In this document: positions 33,747-42,637 of the stretch, in pieces
Layout: each line of letters opens with the position of its first letter
Position numbering within the stretch: position 1 is the stretch's first letter
Assembly (NCBI RefSeq): GCF_030733745.1
Contig: NZ_JASHIK010000005.1
Coordinates: 203,442 to 267,441 of the forward strand
From: Stappia sp. MMSF_3263
Lineage (GTDB): Bacteria; Pseudomonadota; Alphaproteobacteria; Rhizobiales; Stappiaceae
DNA: 64,000 bases
Direction of reading: 5' to 3'
Made by a program: the position numbers and the translations under genes
The notes under the pieces: model-generated
The model's database searches: none
What the model was told of the DNA's origin: nothing
What the model saw: only the letters and a program-made list of their open reading frames with translations

Positions 33747-34547
33747 ATGTCCAAGGAACGGGCGTCTAATTTCGCTGCGGCTGCGGGCCTGCTTCTTGCA
33801 GCTCCCGTCGTGATCGTGCCCGGATCGGCAATCATCATGATGATCTGGGCCCGTTGGGCCTTTTACCAGCGCCACCCCGACTACGTCCAGCATAGTGCGC
33901 CGACGGTTAGCCGTGCAATCAGCGATCCGTTCATCGGCGAGCCCTTCGCGGCCGCCATTCTCGCGGTCGCCTGCGTCATCGCGCTGGCGCTCGTGCCCCT
34001 GTCCAATGCCTATTTCGCCACCATCCGGCTGCGTACCGAGGGCAACCCGGTGGCGCGCGCCAGCCTGCGCCGGCTGATGTATGTCGTCCTGGCGGTGCAG
34101 GCCTGCGGAACGGTCGGCATGGTCGTGTGCACGCAGGTCACGTTCCGGCAAAGCCACGACATACACATGGTGGCGAGCTATTTCTTCTTTGTTTTTCAGG
34201 CGATAGCCATTCTTCTCAGCGGTATCTTGGCAACCCGCCTGGCGCGCTTGCCGAGCCGCGATGGCTGTCCTTACCTGCGTCTTGACTCGACCTATTCGCG
34301 TATTCGGCGCTATCTTGCCTTCGTGACCGCGGGGTTCGCCGTCTTTTATCTTTTCCTGTTCGTGATCAAGGGGTTCGACCTTCCGATCCCCGAATACGAC
34401 GTCTACCATTTTTACACGATCCACGAGGTCGTGACGATCTCGGCCTACATCTTCCACTTCATGCTTTATGCGCCGGAAGTCTTCCGGATGACCCGCAGCC
34501 TGGTCTCGACCGGATCCTGGCGACTGGAAGCAGGGACGATGGCCTGA
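33747..34547 (+). CDS. multispanning membrane protein, Frag1/DRAM-like
   Basis: A 266-residue protein with about six hydrophobic segments. The short loop after the first segment (PTVSRAISDPFIGEPFA) resembles the PTIS-type loop of Frag1/DRAM/Sfk1 proteins, and the last segments contain His/Tyr residues (YHFYTIHEVVTISAYIFHF). Assignment rests on topology and weak motif similarity. The ATG at 33747 with GGGG 7 bases upstream is chosen over one at 33732. Function unknown; divergent from the acyl-chain operon. Confidence 0.65.
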   Translation: MSKERASNFAAAAGLLLAAPVVIVPGSAIIMMIWARWAFYQRHPDYVQHSAPTVSRAISDPFIGEPFAAAILAVACVIALALVPLSNAYFATIRLRTEGNPVARASLRRLMYVVLAVQACGTVGMVVCTQVTFRQSHDIHMVASYFFFVFQAIAILLSGILATRLARLPSRDGCPYLRLDSTYSRIRRYLAFVTAGFAVFYLFLFVIKGFDLPIPEYDVYHFYTIHEVVTISAYIFHFMLYAPEVFRMTRSLVSTGSWRLEAGTMA

Positions 34548-34554
34548 ACGGGCT

Positions 34555-34587
34555 GGGGCCAGTCCGGGGCCAGTCCGGGGCTAGTCT
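34555..34587. repeat. three tandem copies of an 11-base unit at the plsC 3' end
   Basis: GGGGCCAGTCC occurs at 34555-34565 and 34566-34576, and GGGGCTAGTCT at 34577-34587. The array lies in the convergent gap and overlaps the last codons and stop of the acyltransferase gene (stop at 34581). Probably a replication-slippage product. Confidence 0.8.
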
Positions 34588-35399
34588 GGCGCCAGGGCGG
34601 CGGTAACGAGTTCCGTGGTGCGGCTCTCGATCGCGCTTTCGAGCCGGGCCGAGAAGCCGACCGAATCGAGGCCGGCGGGGATCGCCGGCAGAATCTCGAC
34701 GACAATCGTGCCCGGGAAACGCCAGAGGCTGTTGCGCGGCCAGAACACGCCGGAATTCAGCGCGATCGGCAGGCAGGGAACCTTCAGCGCGCGGTAGAGG
34801 GCGACGACGCCCGGCTTGTAGTCGGGGGCGGCGAAGGGGGCTGCGCGGGTGCCTTCGGGGAAAATCACCACCGGGCGGCCCTCCGCCAGACGCTGCCTGG
34901 CCTGGCGGACAAGGTCGACAAGCGCGGCCGCTCCCGCCTTGCGGTTGATGCCGATATGGCGCAGCCGCCACATGGTCCAGCCCGCCACGGGGATCCGGGT
35001 CAGTTCCCGCTTCAGCACGATCGCCGGATCGTCGAGGATGATCTGCAGGGCAAGGGTCTCGAAGGCGGACTGATGCTTCGACGCGATCAGGCAGGCGCCG
35101 GCCGCGGCGAGGTTCTCCCGGCCACGCACCTCGTAGCGCAGCCCGGTCACGGTAGCGAGAAGCCAGAGCCAGAAGCGGATGATCGCGTTGGCGCAGGCAA
35201 GCACGAAACCGCGTGGCATCACCAGCAGCGGCGTGAAGGGGGCCGCCAGAAGAAGGGTGACGAGGGCGAGCGCGAGGAACACCAGCGAGCGCAGGGCCGC
35301 GAGGAACGCGCGCCAGCCGCGCGGGCGCCGCAGACGCGGCCGGTCGCCGTCTCCGGAACCGGTCACGCGATCCACCGCGGCCGGCGGACGTTCACTCAT
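34581..35399 (-). CDS. plsC: 1-acyl-sn-glycerol-3-phosphate acyltransferase
   Basis: A 272-residue LPLAT-family enzyme: a hydrophobic N-terminal anchor (SLVFLALALVTLLLAAPF), the catalytic H-x4-E version HQSAFE, and the FPEGTR glycerophosphate-binding motif. It acylates lysophosphatidate in phospholipid synthesis at the inner membrane. Start uncertain: ATG 35399 (AAGGA 10 bases upstream), ATG 35408 and GTG 35420 are all in frame. The stop lies within an 11-base tandem repeat. Confidence 0.9.
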   Translation of the reverse strand: MSERPPAAVDRVTGSGDGDRPRLRRPRGWRAFLAALRSLVFLALALVTLLLAAPFTPLLVMPRGFVLACANAIIRFWLWLLATVTGLRYEVRGRENLAAAGACLIASKHQSAFETLALQIILDDPAIVLKRELTRIPVAGWTMWRLRHIGINRKAGAAALVDLVRQARQRLAEGRPVVIFPEGTRAAPFAAPDYKPGVVALYRALKVPCLPIALNSGVFWPRNSLWRFPGTIVVEILPAIPAGLDSVGFSARLESAIESRTTELVTAALAPD

Positions 35400-35428
35400 C
35401 CGGGGCATGTCCTTTCGCACGCCTGCTG

Positions 35429-36127
35429 TCAGCGCCGTTCGGCGATCGTGACGGCAAGGGAGGCGACCCCCTCGATCGATCCCTCAAGCCGGTCCCCGGG
35501 CCGGGCCGCGCCAACCCCGGCGGGCGTTCCGGTGAAGATCAGGTCACCGGGGCGCAGGACGACCGAGCGACTGCAGATCGCGACAATATCGACGACAGGC
35601 CAGATCTGGTCTGCAAGATCGCCGTCCTGCCGGGTCTCGCCATTGAGGGCAAGGGTGATGCGCCCGGCGGTCGGATGGCCGCAGCGGCTCCACGGCACCA
35701 GGGGCGAGCAGGGGGCGGAGAAGTCGAAGCCCTTCGCCCAGTCCCAGGGGCGCCCCATTTCCTTCGCTTGCGCCTGCAGGTCGCGGCGGGTCAGGTCGAT
35801 GCCCGCGCCATAGCCCCAGATGTGGCCGGTCGCGTCGGCCGGATCGATGTTGCTGCCGCCGATTCCGATGGCGACGACGAGTTCCATCTCGAAGTGAAGG
35901 TCCTCGGTCAGCGGCGGGTAGGGCACCGTGCCGCCGGCATCGCAGACCGCATCGGCCGGCTTGGTGAAGAAGAACGGCGGCTCCCGGTCCGGATCCTTGC
36001 CCATTTCCCTTGCATGGGCCGCATAGTTCCGGCCGACGCAGAAGACGCGCCGGACGGGAAAGCGTGCGTCGCTTCCCTCCACGGCGACACTGGGCACGGG
36101 CGGGGGGGCGAGGACGAACTCTGACAA
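35429..36127 (-). CDS. fumarylacetoacetate hydrolase-family protein
   Basis: A 232-residue FAH-domain protein: FCVGRNYAAHAREMG at the start, metal-binding HFEMELVVAIG and DLTRRDLQ, and the C-terminal DLIFTGTPAGVG strand. The family includes acylpyruvate hydrolases, maleylpyruvate isomerases/hydrolases and oxaloacetate decarboxylases; no aromatic-degradation neighbours narrow it. The likely start is a TTG at 36127 with GGAG 7 bases upstream, because the conserved N-terminus begins just after it and no ATG lies between. Confidence 0.86.
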   Translation of the reverse strand: MSEFVLAPPPVPSVAVEGSDARFPVRRVFCVGRNYAAHAREMGKDPDREPPFFFTKPADAVCDAGGTVPYPPLTEDLHFEMELVVAIGIGGSNIDPADATGHIWGYGAGIDLTRRDLQAQAKEMGRPWDWAKGFDFSAPCSPLVPWSRCGHPTAGRITLALNGETRQDGDLADQIWPVVDIVAICSRSVVLRPGDLIFTGTPAGVGAARPGDRLEGSIEGVASLAVTIAERR

Positions 36128-36173
36128 GGCCTGTCTCCTGGTGAGGTGGCGATGATGGCTGGTACCTGTGCGG

Positions 36174-36206
36174 GCGGAACGGTGGCAGGCATGCTGCCCG
36201 TTCCGC
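36174..36206. promoter_or_regulatory. strong hairpin in the FAH / ParA divergent gap
   Basis: GCGGAACG (36174-36181) pairs with CGTTCCGC (36199-36206) and, inside it, GGCAG (36184-36188) with CTGCC (36194-36198) around a GCATG loop: a 13-pair stem with a 2-base bulge. It lies 47 bases upstream of the FAH start and 131 before parA. No T-run on either side, so leader structure or operator rather than terminator. Confidence 0.45.
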
Positions 36207-36337
36207 CGCGGCCGGTCCGGGCCCTCCGGTTTACGTGTTGCCGCATTCGCGGTCCAGCACTCGCTGAGATCGTCATTGTCATTGATGTGCTGCAGTGCAA
36301 CAGTAGCCGGCAACAGCAGCCTGGGCGAGAGTGAAGA

Positions 36338-36985
36338 ATGGGCGGTCGCATCATCTCCGTTGCACAGCAGAAGGGCGGATCGGGCAAGACGACCCTTGCC
36401 GCCCATCTTGCCGTCGCCCTTGCCCTGAAAGGCGAGTTTCCGGTGGCGCTGGTCGATGTCGATCCGCAAGGATCGCTCGGCACCTGGTACGAGGCGCGCG
36501 AAGAGGCCTTCGGGGACGCCGGCACGGGACTGACCTTCCGCACCTCCAGCGGCTGGGGCGCGCGCCGCGAGGCCCGTTCGCTGGCGCGTGACCACGGGGT
36601 GGTGATCGTCGATACCCCGCCCAAGACCGATTCCGACGTTCGCCCGGCCATCGAGGCAGCCGACATGGTTGTCATTCCCGTCCAGCCGACGCTCGTCGAT
36701 CTGTGGGCGACCGGCCAGACGGTCGAGCTTGCGCGCAGGGAAGGCACGCGTTCGCTGGTGGTGCTCAACCGGGTGCCGCCGCGTGCCGCGCTGACGGAGG
36801 AAGTGATGGCGGCGATCGGCGAGAACGGGTTCAGCGTTGCGGCGGCCCGCCTTGGCAACCGCACGGCCTTCGCCGCGTCGATGGGAAGCGGGCGCACGAT
36901 CCTGGAGACCGATCCGCGCGGCAAGGGGGCGGAGGAGGCGCGTCAGCTCGCCGAGGAAATCGGACGCCTGATCGGCCCCGGCTGA
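36338..36985 (+). CDS. ParA/MinD-type P-loop ATPase, orphan
   Basis: A 215-residue ParA-family ATPase with the deviant Walker A QQKGGSGKTT (10-19), DVDPQGSLGTW as the second motif and VVIVDTPPK as Walker B. There is no N-terminal HTH and no parB or parS nearby, so chromosome or plasmid segregation is unlikely; small orphan ParAs position other cargo such as chemoreceptor or secretion complexes. It is followed by the metal ATPase promoter. Confidence 0.9.
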   Translation: MGGRIISVAQQKGGSGKTTLAAHLAVALALKGEFPVALVDVDPQGSLGTWYEAREEAFGDAGTGLTFRTSSGWGARREARSLARDHGVVIVDTPPKTDSDVRPAIEAADMVVIPVQPTLVDLWATGQTVELARREGTRSLVVLNRVPPRAALTEEVMAAIGENGFSVAAARLGNRTAFAASMGSGRTILETDPRGKGAEEARQLAEEIGRLIGPG

Positions 36986-37002
36986 TTTTATCAATTTTGC
37001 CC

Positions 37003-37033
37003 TTGAAGCTATAGTGGCTAGAGGGATTATGCC
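37003..37033 (+). promoter_or_regulatory. MerR-family (PbrR/CadR/ZntR-like) promoter of the metal ATPase
   Basis: TTGAAG (37003-37008) and TATGCC (37028-37033) are separated by 19 bases, the stretched spacing typical of MerR-activated promoters. The spacer holds CTATAGTGGCTAGAGGG, very like the known PbrR/CadR operator type (CTATAGTnnCTAGAGGGT). No merR-family gene lies within the window, so the activator must be encoded elsewhere. Confidence 0.7.
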
Positions 37034-37084
37034 TCATGTCAGATTCCAAAACGCCCCCGGCGAGACCGGGGAGGAAGGACTGAC

Positions 37085-39379
37085 ATGAGCGAGAAGACAG
37101 TTGGCGGCGCGGCCGCCGGCATCCGGTATGAATGGACCGTCAAGGGCATGGACTGCGCCTCCTGCGTCGCCAAGGCGCGTGGCGCCGTCGAGCGCGTCAC
37201 TGGCGTCAGCGAGGTCGAGGTGTCGCTGATGAAGGAGCGGCTCCGGCTTTCTCTCGACGAGGCCCATGACCGGCCCGAGGCCGTGGAGCGCGCGATCAGC
37301 GCGATCGGCTACACGGCCGGCGCGCGGCGGCGGCTCGATGGCGAGGAGGACGACGGACGCGGCGGCGAAGCCGAGGATCACGGCGCCTGCGGTTGCGACG
37401 GCCATGACCATGGCCACAAGCACGACCATGCCTCCGGCAGTGCCTCCGGCCATGCCCATGGGCATGATGATCCCGCCGAGCGCAACCTGTCCTGGTGGCA
37501 GACGGGCAAGGGGCGTCTGGTCGTCCTGACCGGCGCGCTGCTAGTCGCCGCGTGGGGAACGGAGTTCCTTGTTTCCCCCGCGATCTCGCGCTGGGCCTTC
37601 ATTGCCGCCTGTCTCATCGGCCTCTTTCCCGTGGCCCGGCGTGCTGTCGCCCTGCTTCGCGCCGGCATGCCTTTCACCATCGAGATGCTGATGACCATCG
37701 CCGCGACCGGCGCCTTGTTCATCGATGCCTCGGAGGAGGCGGCGCTGGTGGTCTTCCTGTTTGCCGTGGGCGAGCTGCTGGAGGGGGTCGCAACCGACCA
37801 GGCCCGCAGCGGCATCCGCTCGCTGGTGAAGCTCCTGCCCAAGACGGCCCTGCTTGTGGATGGCGGGCGCTCGCGCGAGGTGCCGGCGGACAGTCTTGCG
37901 GTTGGCAACGAGGTGCTGGTGCGCCCCGGAGACCGGGTGCCCGCGGACGGAACGGTCGTTGCGGGGAGCTCCGGCGTCGACGAGAGCCCGGTCACGGGCG
38001 AGAGCATGCCGCAGACGCGCTCGCCCGGCGACGACGTCTTCGCCGGCTCGATCAATGCGGAGGCGGCGCTTACCGTGCGCGTCACCCGCGAACCGTCCGA
38101 CAACACGATCGCGCGGATCATCCGTCTGGTGGAGGAGGCAGAGGAGGCACGCGCGCCGACCGAGCGGTTCATCGACCGGCTGAGCCGGGTCTACATGCCC
38201 TTCATCGTCGGCATTGCCGTTCTCGTTGCGCTGGTTCCGCCGCTTGCCCTCGGCCTGCCTTGGGACGTGTGGATCTACCGGGCGCTGGCCCTGCTTCTGA
38301 TCGGCTGCCCCTGCGCGCTGGTGATCTCCGTGCCGGCGGCCATTGCCTCCGGGCTTTCGTCCGGCGCACGGCGCGGGCTTCTCATGAAGGGCGGCTCCGT
38401 CGTCGAGGCGGCGGCGGCCACGCGGCTCGTGGCTTTCGACAAGACCGGCACGCTGACGCAAGGACGGCCCGTCGTCACCGACATCGTGCCCTTCGCCGAT
38501 GCGCAGGAGGCCGAGGTGCTGACCCTGGCGGCAGCGGTGGAGAACGGCTCGAGCCATCCGCTCGCCAAGGCGATCCTGATCCGGGCGGAGAGTGACGGAC
38601 TTGCGCTTCCCGCCGCCAGTGCGGCGCGGGCGCTCCCCGGGCGCGGCGTCGTGGCCGAGCTTGCCGGGCGGGGCGAGGTCCACGTGACGAGCCCGGCCCA
38701 GGCGCTGGAGGCGGGCCGCTTGCCCGTCGATCTGGAGCGGCAGGCGAGCGCACTGGAAAACGCGGGCAAGACCGTGGTGGTCGTCCATGGCGCGGATGGT
38801 CCCGTCGGCCTCATTGCCATGCGCGACGAGCCGCGAGAGGACGCAGCCCGCGCCATCCGCGAACTGGCGCGTCTCGATGTCTCGGCCGTGATGCTGACGG
38901 GTGACAACGCCCGTACGGCTGCCGCGATCGGTGAGGTCATCGGCATCGAGCAGCGTGCCCGCCTTCTGCCCGAAGACAAACTCGCGGCGATCCGCGAGCT
39001 GTCGCAGGGCGGACCGGTGATGATGGTGGGCGACGGCATCAACGATGCGCCGGCCCTGAAGCAGGCGAGCCTCGGCGTTGCCATGGGCTCGGGAACGGAT
39101 GTGGCGCTGGAGACGGCGGATGCGGCGATCCTGCGCGACCGGGTGGGCGATGTCGCCGCCATGATCCGGCTGGCGAGGGCGACCATGTCGAACATCCATC
39201 AGAACGTTGCCATCGCACTCGGACTGAAGGGCGTGTTCCTCGTCACCTCGGTCCTTGGGATCACCGGGCTGTGGATCGCGATCCTGGCCGATACCGGCGC
39301 GACGGTGCTGGTCACGGCCAATGCGCTCCGGCTGCTTGCCTATGATCCGGCGCGTGCCGGCGGGCAGTCGGGGACGTAG
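37085..39379 (+). CDS. P1B-type heavy-metal-transporting ATPase (Zn/Cd/Pb exporter)
   Basis: A 764-residue P-type ATPase. An N-terminal HMA domain with CASC (Cys24/Cys27) is followed by a His-rich linker (about 98-125: repeated HDHGHK/HAHGHD), the actuator motif VTGES, the metal-site CPC at 408-410, the phosphorylated Asp452 in DKTGT, SSHPLA and GDGINDAPA. The CPC, His-rich linker and MerR-type promoter indicate export of Zn2+, Cd2+ or Pb2+ rather than Cu+. RBS GGAGGAAGG precedes the ATG. Equivalent to zntA/cadA; exact metal unproven. Confidence 0.93.
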   Translation: MSEKTVGGAAAGIRYEWTVKGMDCASCVAKARGAVERVTGVSEVEVSLMKERLRLSLDEAHDRPEAVERAISAIGYTAGARRRLDGEEDDGRGGEAEDHGACGCDGHDHGHKHDHASGSASGHAHGHDDPAERNLSWWQTGKGRLVVLTGALLVAAWGTEFLVSPAISRWAFIAACLIGLFPVARRAVALLRAGMPFTIEMLMTIAATGALFIDASEEAALVVFLFAVGELLEGVATDQARSGIRSLVKLLPKTALLVDGGRSREVPADSLAVGNEVLVRPGDRVPADGTVVAGSSGVDESPVTGESMPQTRSPGDDVFAGSINAEAALTVRVTREPSDNTIARIIRLVEEAEEARAPTERFIDRLSRVYMPFIVGIAVLVALVPPLALGLPWDVWIYRALALLLIGCPCALVISVPAAIASGLSSGARRGLLMKGGSVVEAAAATRLVAFDKTGTLTQGRPVVTDIVPFADAQEAEVLTLAAAVENGSSHPLAKAILIRAESDGLALPAASAARALPGRGVVAELAGRGEVHVTSPAQALEAGRLPVDLERQASALENAGKTVVVVHGADGPVGLIAMRDEPREDAARAIRELARLDVSAVMLTGDNARTAAAIGEVIGIEQRARLLPEDKLAAIRELSQGGPVMMVGDGINDAPALKQASLGVAMGSGTDVALETADAAILRDRVGDVAAMIRLARATMSNIHQNVAIALGLKGVFLVTSVLGITGLWIAILADTGATVLVTANALRLLAYDPARAGGQSGT

Positions 39380-39413
39380 CCTCTTGCACATGACCGTCGT
39401 TGACGGCCGCGGC

Positions 39414-40094
39414 TCACTCGCCCGGCGCGCGCATGTCGAGCGTGTCGAGCACCGTGCGGCCGTCGACGGCGGCAGGCAGGACGGAAAAATCCCCGAACCG
39501 GTTCAGTGCCGCCTCGAGCATCTTGTCATAGCGGGCCTTGGGAAGCTCGAGGGTGCCGAACTGCGAGAGGTGACCGGTGACGAACTGGGTGTCGAGCAAG
39601 GCATAATTGCCGGCGATCAGCCGCGCGATCAGATGGCTCAGCGCGACCTTCGATGCATCGCGCTCGAAGGCGAACATGCTCTCTCCGAAAAACGCCGCCC
39701 CGAGCGAGACGCCGTAGAGGCCGCCGACCAGTCTGCCCTCGCGCCAGGTCTCGACGGTGTGGCAATAGCCCATGTCGAACAGGGCGCCGTAGAGCCGCCT
39801 GATCTCCGCGTTGATCCAGGTCTTGCGGCGCCCCTCCGCGGGTGCGGCGCAGCCGTCGATGACCCCCTGGAAATCGCTGTCCACCCGGACCTCGAACTGG
39901 TCCTGGCGGATGGTTCGTCGCAGACGTCTTGGAATGTGGAACGCATCGAGCGGCAGAATCCCGCGATGCTCGGGCTCGATCCAGAAAAGGTTGGCGTCGT
40001 CCGCCGATTCCGCCATGGGAAAGATGCCGCAGGCATAGGCCTTGAGCAGGACGTGCGGCGTGATGACCAGCGGATCGTTCTTGTTCCCGGCCAT
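39414..40094 (-). CDS. aat: leucyl/phenylalanyl-tRNA--protein transferase
   Basis: A 226-residue Aat: [33 protein letters not shown], the WINAEI loop and [21 protein letters not shown] are family signatures. It transfers Leu or Phe from tRNA to N-terminal Arg/Lys of proteins, feeding the N-degron pathway through ClpS-ClpAP in the cytoplasm. It follows accC on the same strand, separated by a hairpin, an arrangement common in alphaproteobacteria. Confidence 0.96.
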   Translation of the reverse strand: MAGNKNDPLVITPHVLLKAYACGIFPMAESADDANLFWIEPEHRGILPLDAFHIPRRLRRTIRQDQFEVRVDSDFQGVIDGCAAPAEGRRKTWINAEIRRLYGALFDMGYCHTVETWREGRLVGGLYGVSLGAAFFGESMFAFERDASKVALSHLIARLIAGNYALLDTQFVTGHLSQFGTLELPKARYDKMLEAALNRFGDFSVLPAAVDGRTVLDTLDMRAPGE

Positions 40095-40107
40095 GGAAAC
40101 CTTTCGG

Positions 40108-40140
40108 GCGGGAGACGTGGCCGCAAAGCCCGTCTCCCGC
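40108..40140 (-). terminator. hairpin between accC and aat
   Basis: Ten-pair stem GCGGGAGACG / CGTCTCCCGC with a 13-base loop in the 50-base gap after accC. On the minus strand it is followed by CCGAAAGGTTTCC, without a strong T-run, so it may only attenuate transcription into aat. Confidence 0.5.
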
Positions 40141-40144
40141 GGTC

Positions 40145-41494
40145 TCAGTCGTCCGACTTGGCGGCGAGATACTTCTCGAGCCAGTGAATGTCGTACATGC
40201 CGTTGGCGATGTCCTGATTGTCGACAAGATCACGAAACAGCGGAATCGTCGACTCGATGCCGTCCACCACGAACTCGTCGAGGCAGCGGCGCAGGCGCAT
40301 CATGCACTCGACGCGGTTGCGGCCGTGGACGATCAGCTTGCCGATCAGGCTGTCGTAGTGCGGCGGGATCCGGTAGCCCTGATAGACGCCGGAATCGACA
40401 CGCACGCCCAGACCGCCCGGCGGGTGGTAATAGGTGATCCGGCCCGGCGAGGGCGCGAAGGTGCGCGGGTTTTCGGCATTGATGCGGCATTCGATGGCGT
40501 GGCCCTCGAACAGGACATCCTCCTGGCGAAGCGTCAGTTCGGCGCCCGAGGCGATGCGGATCTGCTCATTGACGAGGTCGATGCCGGTGATCATCTCGGT
40601 CACCGGATGCTCCACCTGCAGGCGGGTGTTCATCTCGATGAAATAGAACCTGCCGTCCTCGTAGAGGAATTCGATCGTGCCGACGCCGCGGTATTTCAGC
40701 TTGCGCATGGCATCGGCGACGATCTCGCCGATTTCCTTGCGCTGGGCCGCGTTGAGGGCGGGCGAGGGCGCCTCCTCCAGAACCTTCTGGTGGCGGCGCT
40801 GCAGCGAACAGTCGCGCTCGCCCAGGTGGATCGCGTTGCCGCGTCCGTCGCCCAGCACCTGGATCTCGATATGGCGCGGCTTGCCGAGATACTTCTCCAT
40901 GTAGAGAGCATCGTCGCCGAAGGCGTTCTTGGCTTCCGTACGGGCCGTCGACAGAGCCGTGTCGAGCTCCTTTTCGCTCAAGGCGACCTTCATGCCGCGT
41001 CCGCCGCCGCCGGCGGCGGCCTTGACGAGCACGGGGTAACCGATCTCGCGCGCGATCGCATGGGCATCGTCGCCCGGCTTCACCGCGCCGTCGGAGCCCG
41101 GCACGACGGGAATGCCGAGGCGCTTCGCCGTTTGCTTGGCCGCGATCTTGTCACCCATGATGTGGATGTGTTCCGCGGTCGGGCCGATGAAGGTGATCTT
41201 GTGCGCTTCGAGAATCTCGGCGAACCGGGCGTTCTCCGACAGGAAGCCATAACCGGGATGCACGGCATCGGCGCCGGTGATCTCGCAGGCCGCCAGAAGC
41301 TGGGGAATGTTCAGGTAGCTGTCGCGCGCCGGCGGCGGGCCGATGCACACGCTTTCGTCGGCGAGGCGCACATGCATGGCGTCGGCATCGGCGGTCGAAT
41401 GCACCGCGACGGTCTGGATGCCGAGTTCCTTGCAGGCGCGCAGCACGCGCAGCGCGATCTCGCCGCGATTGGCGATGAGGATCTTCGAGAACAT
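40145..41494 (-). CDS. accC: acetyl-CoA carboxylase biotin carboxylase subunit
   Basis: A 449-residue ATP-grasp enzyme beginning [19 protein letters not shown], with the Gly-rich ATP loop [28 protein letters not shown], and [16 protein letters not shown] at the catalytic site. It carboxylates the biotin of AccB. The ATG at 41494 matches the E. coli N-terminus; a GTG at 41512 overlapping the accB stop is in frame but not conserved. Confidence 0.97.
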   Translation of the reverse strand: MFSKILIANRGEIALRVLRACKELGIQTVAVHSTADADAMHVRLADESVCIGPPPARDSYLNIPQLLAACEITGADAVHPGYGFLSENARFAEILEAHKITFIGPTAEHIHIMGDKIAAKQTAKRLGIPVVPGSDGAVKPGDDAHAIAREIGYPVLVKAAAGGGGRGMKVALSEKELDTALSTARTEAKNAFGDDALYMEKYLGKPRHIEIQVLGDGRGNAIHLGERDCSLQRRHQKVLEEAPSPALNAAQRKEIGEIVADAMRKLKYRGVGTIEFLYEDGRFYFIEMNTRLQVEHPVTEMITGIDLVNEQIRIASGAELTLRQEDVLFEGHAIECRINAENPRTFAPSPGRITYYHPPGGLGVRVDSGVYQGYRIPPHYDSLIGKLIVHGRNRVECMMRLRRCLDEFVVDGIESTIPLFRDLVDNQDIANGMYDIHWLEKYLAAKSDD

Positions 41495-41508
41495 GGGTTC
41501 GGCCCCCG

Positions 41509-41964
41509 TCACTCGAGGACGACGAGCGGTTCGCCGTATTCCACCGGCTGCCCGTCCTCGACCAGGATTGCGGTGACGCGACCGGAGCGGGGAGACGGGA
41601 TCTGGTTCATGGTCTTCATCGCCTCGACGATGACCAGCGTGTCACCGGCATTGACGGTGTCGCCGACCTCGACGAAGTTGCGCGCGCCAGGCTCGGCCGC
41701 GCGATAGGCGGTGCCGACCATCGGCGAGGGCACGGCGCCGGGATGTCCGGCCGGGTCGGCGGGGGCGGGGGCCGACGCGGGCGCGGCCGGGGCTGCGGGC
41801 GCCGCGCGGGCGACCGATACCGGCGCCTCGACCGTGATCTGGCGGGCGACGCGGACGCGGAAATCGTCGCGCTCGAGCTCGATCTCCGTCAGATTGGTCT
41901 CGTCAAGCAGAGCCGCGAGCTGGCGAATCAAGTCCTGATCGAATTGGTCTTTCTTTTCCGACAT
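41509..41964 (-). CDS. accB: biotin carboxyl carrier protein of acetyl-CoA carboxylase
   Basis: A 151-residue BCCP: an N-terminal helix ([23 protein letters not shown]), an Ala/Pro-rich flexible linker (about 47-75), and the biotinyl domain with the modified Lys in [10 protein letters not shown]. It overlaps the GTG codon region just ahead of accC, so the two subunits are made together in stoichiometric fashion. Confidence 0.97.
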   Translation of the reverse strand: MSEKKDQFDQDLIRQLAALLDETNLTEIELERDDFRVRVARQITVEAPVSVARAAPAAPAAPASAPAPADPAGHPGAVPSPMVGTAYRAAEPGARNFVEVGDTVNAGDTLVIVEAMKTMNQIPSPRSGRVTAILVEDGQPVEYGEPLVVLE

Positions 41965-42012
41965 TTGCCTGTCTTGATCTTTTCGTGGTTGAACGGGCCG
42001 CGTGGGCCGTGG

Positions 42013-42453
42013 TCAGGGCCTGATGACGGTCGACAGCGCTTCGAGCGCAAGCCGGTAGCCAGTCGGACCAAAGCCGCAGATCACGCCGAGCGCGACCGGC
42101 GACACGTAGGAATGATGCCGAAAGGCCTCCCGCGCGAAGACGTTCGAAAGGTGAACCTCGACGGTGGGTATCTCGGCGGCGCGGATGGCATCGTGCAGCG
42201 CCACGGACGTGTGCGTGAAGGCGGCGGGATTGATCACCAGCCCTTGCGCGAGATCGCCCGCCTCCTGGATCCAGTCGACCAGCATGCCCTCGTGGTTGGA
42301 CTGCCGGAACTCGATCTCCAGGTCGAGATCCTCCCCGACATCGCGGCACAGGCTTTCGATATCGCCAAGGGTCGCCGTTCCGTATGTGGAAGGCTCCCGT
42401 GTGCCGAGCCGGTTGAGGTTCGGACCGTTGAGGACATAGATCGAGGCGGACAT
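42013..42453 (-). CDS. aroQ: type II 3-dehydroquinate dehydratase
   Basis: A 146-residue Aro[21 protein letters not shown] with the catalytic Tyr at its end, [23 protein letters not shown] and EVHLSN, all signatures of the dodecameric type II enzyme of the shikimate pathway. It lies upstream of accB-accC on the same strand, a widely conserved alphaproteobacterial order. Confidence 0.97.
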   Translation of the reverse strand: MSASIYVLNGPNLNRLGTREPSTYGTATLGDIESLCRDVGEDLDLEIEFRQSNHEGMLVDWIQEAGDLAQGLVINPAAFTHTSVALHDAIRAAEIPTVEVHLSNVFAREAFRHHSYVSPVALGVICGFGPTGYRLALEALSTVIRP

Positions 42454-42637
42454 TCATTCCCCGCAAGGGCGACGCGACACGGGTGCGCGTCACGTGGCAT
42501 CACTGAGCCCCTTATAGGGACTCGGGAAGCGCAGGAAAAGACCTGTTGTCACCTCCCGCGGTCTCCCGCAGGCCGTTGCGGGCGGCGCGCATGCGCATCG
42601 CCGACCGACGGGACCGGGATGGAGAACCGCTACGCCC

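Noticed and set aside
42540..42637. CCCGCA...TGCGGG hairpin after the DsbA-like gene as a terminator
   Set aside because: Six-pair stem without a T-run; termination there cannot be supported from sequence alone.
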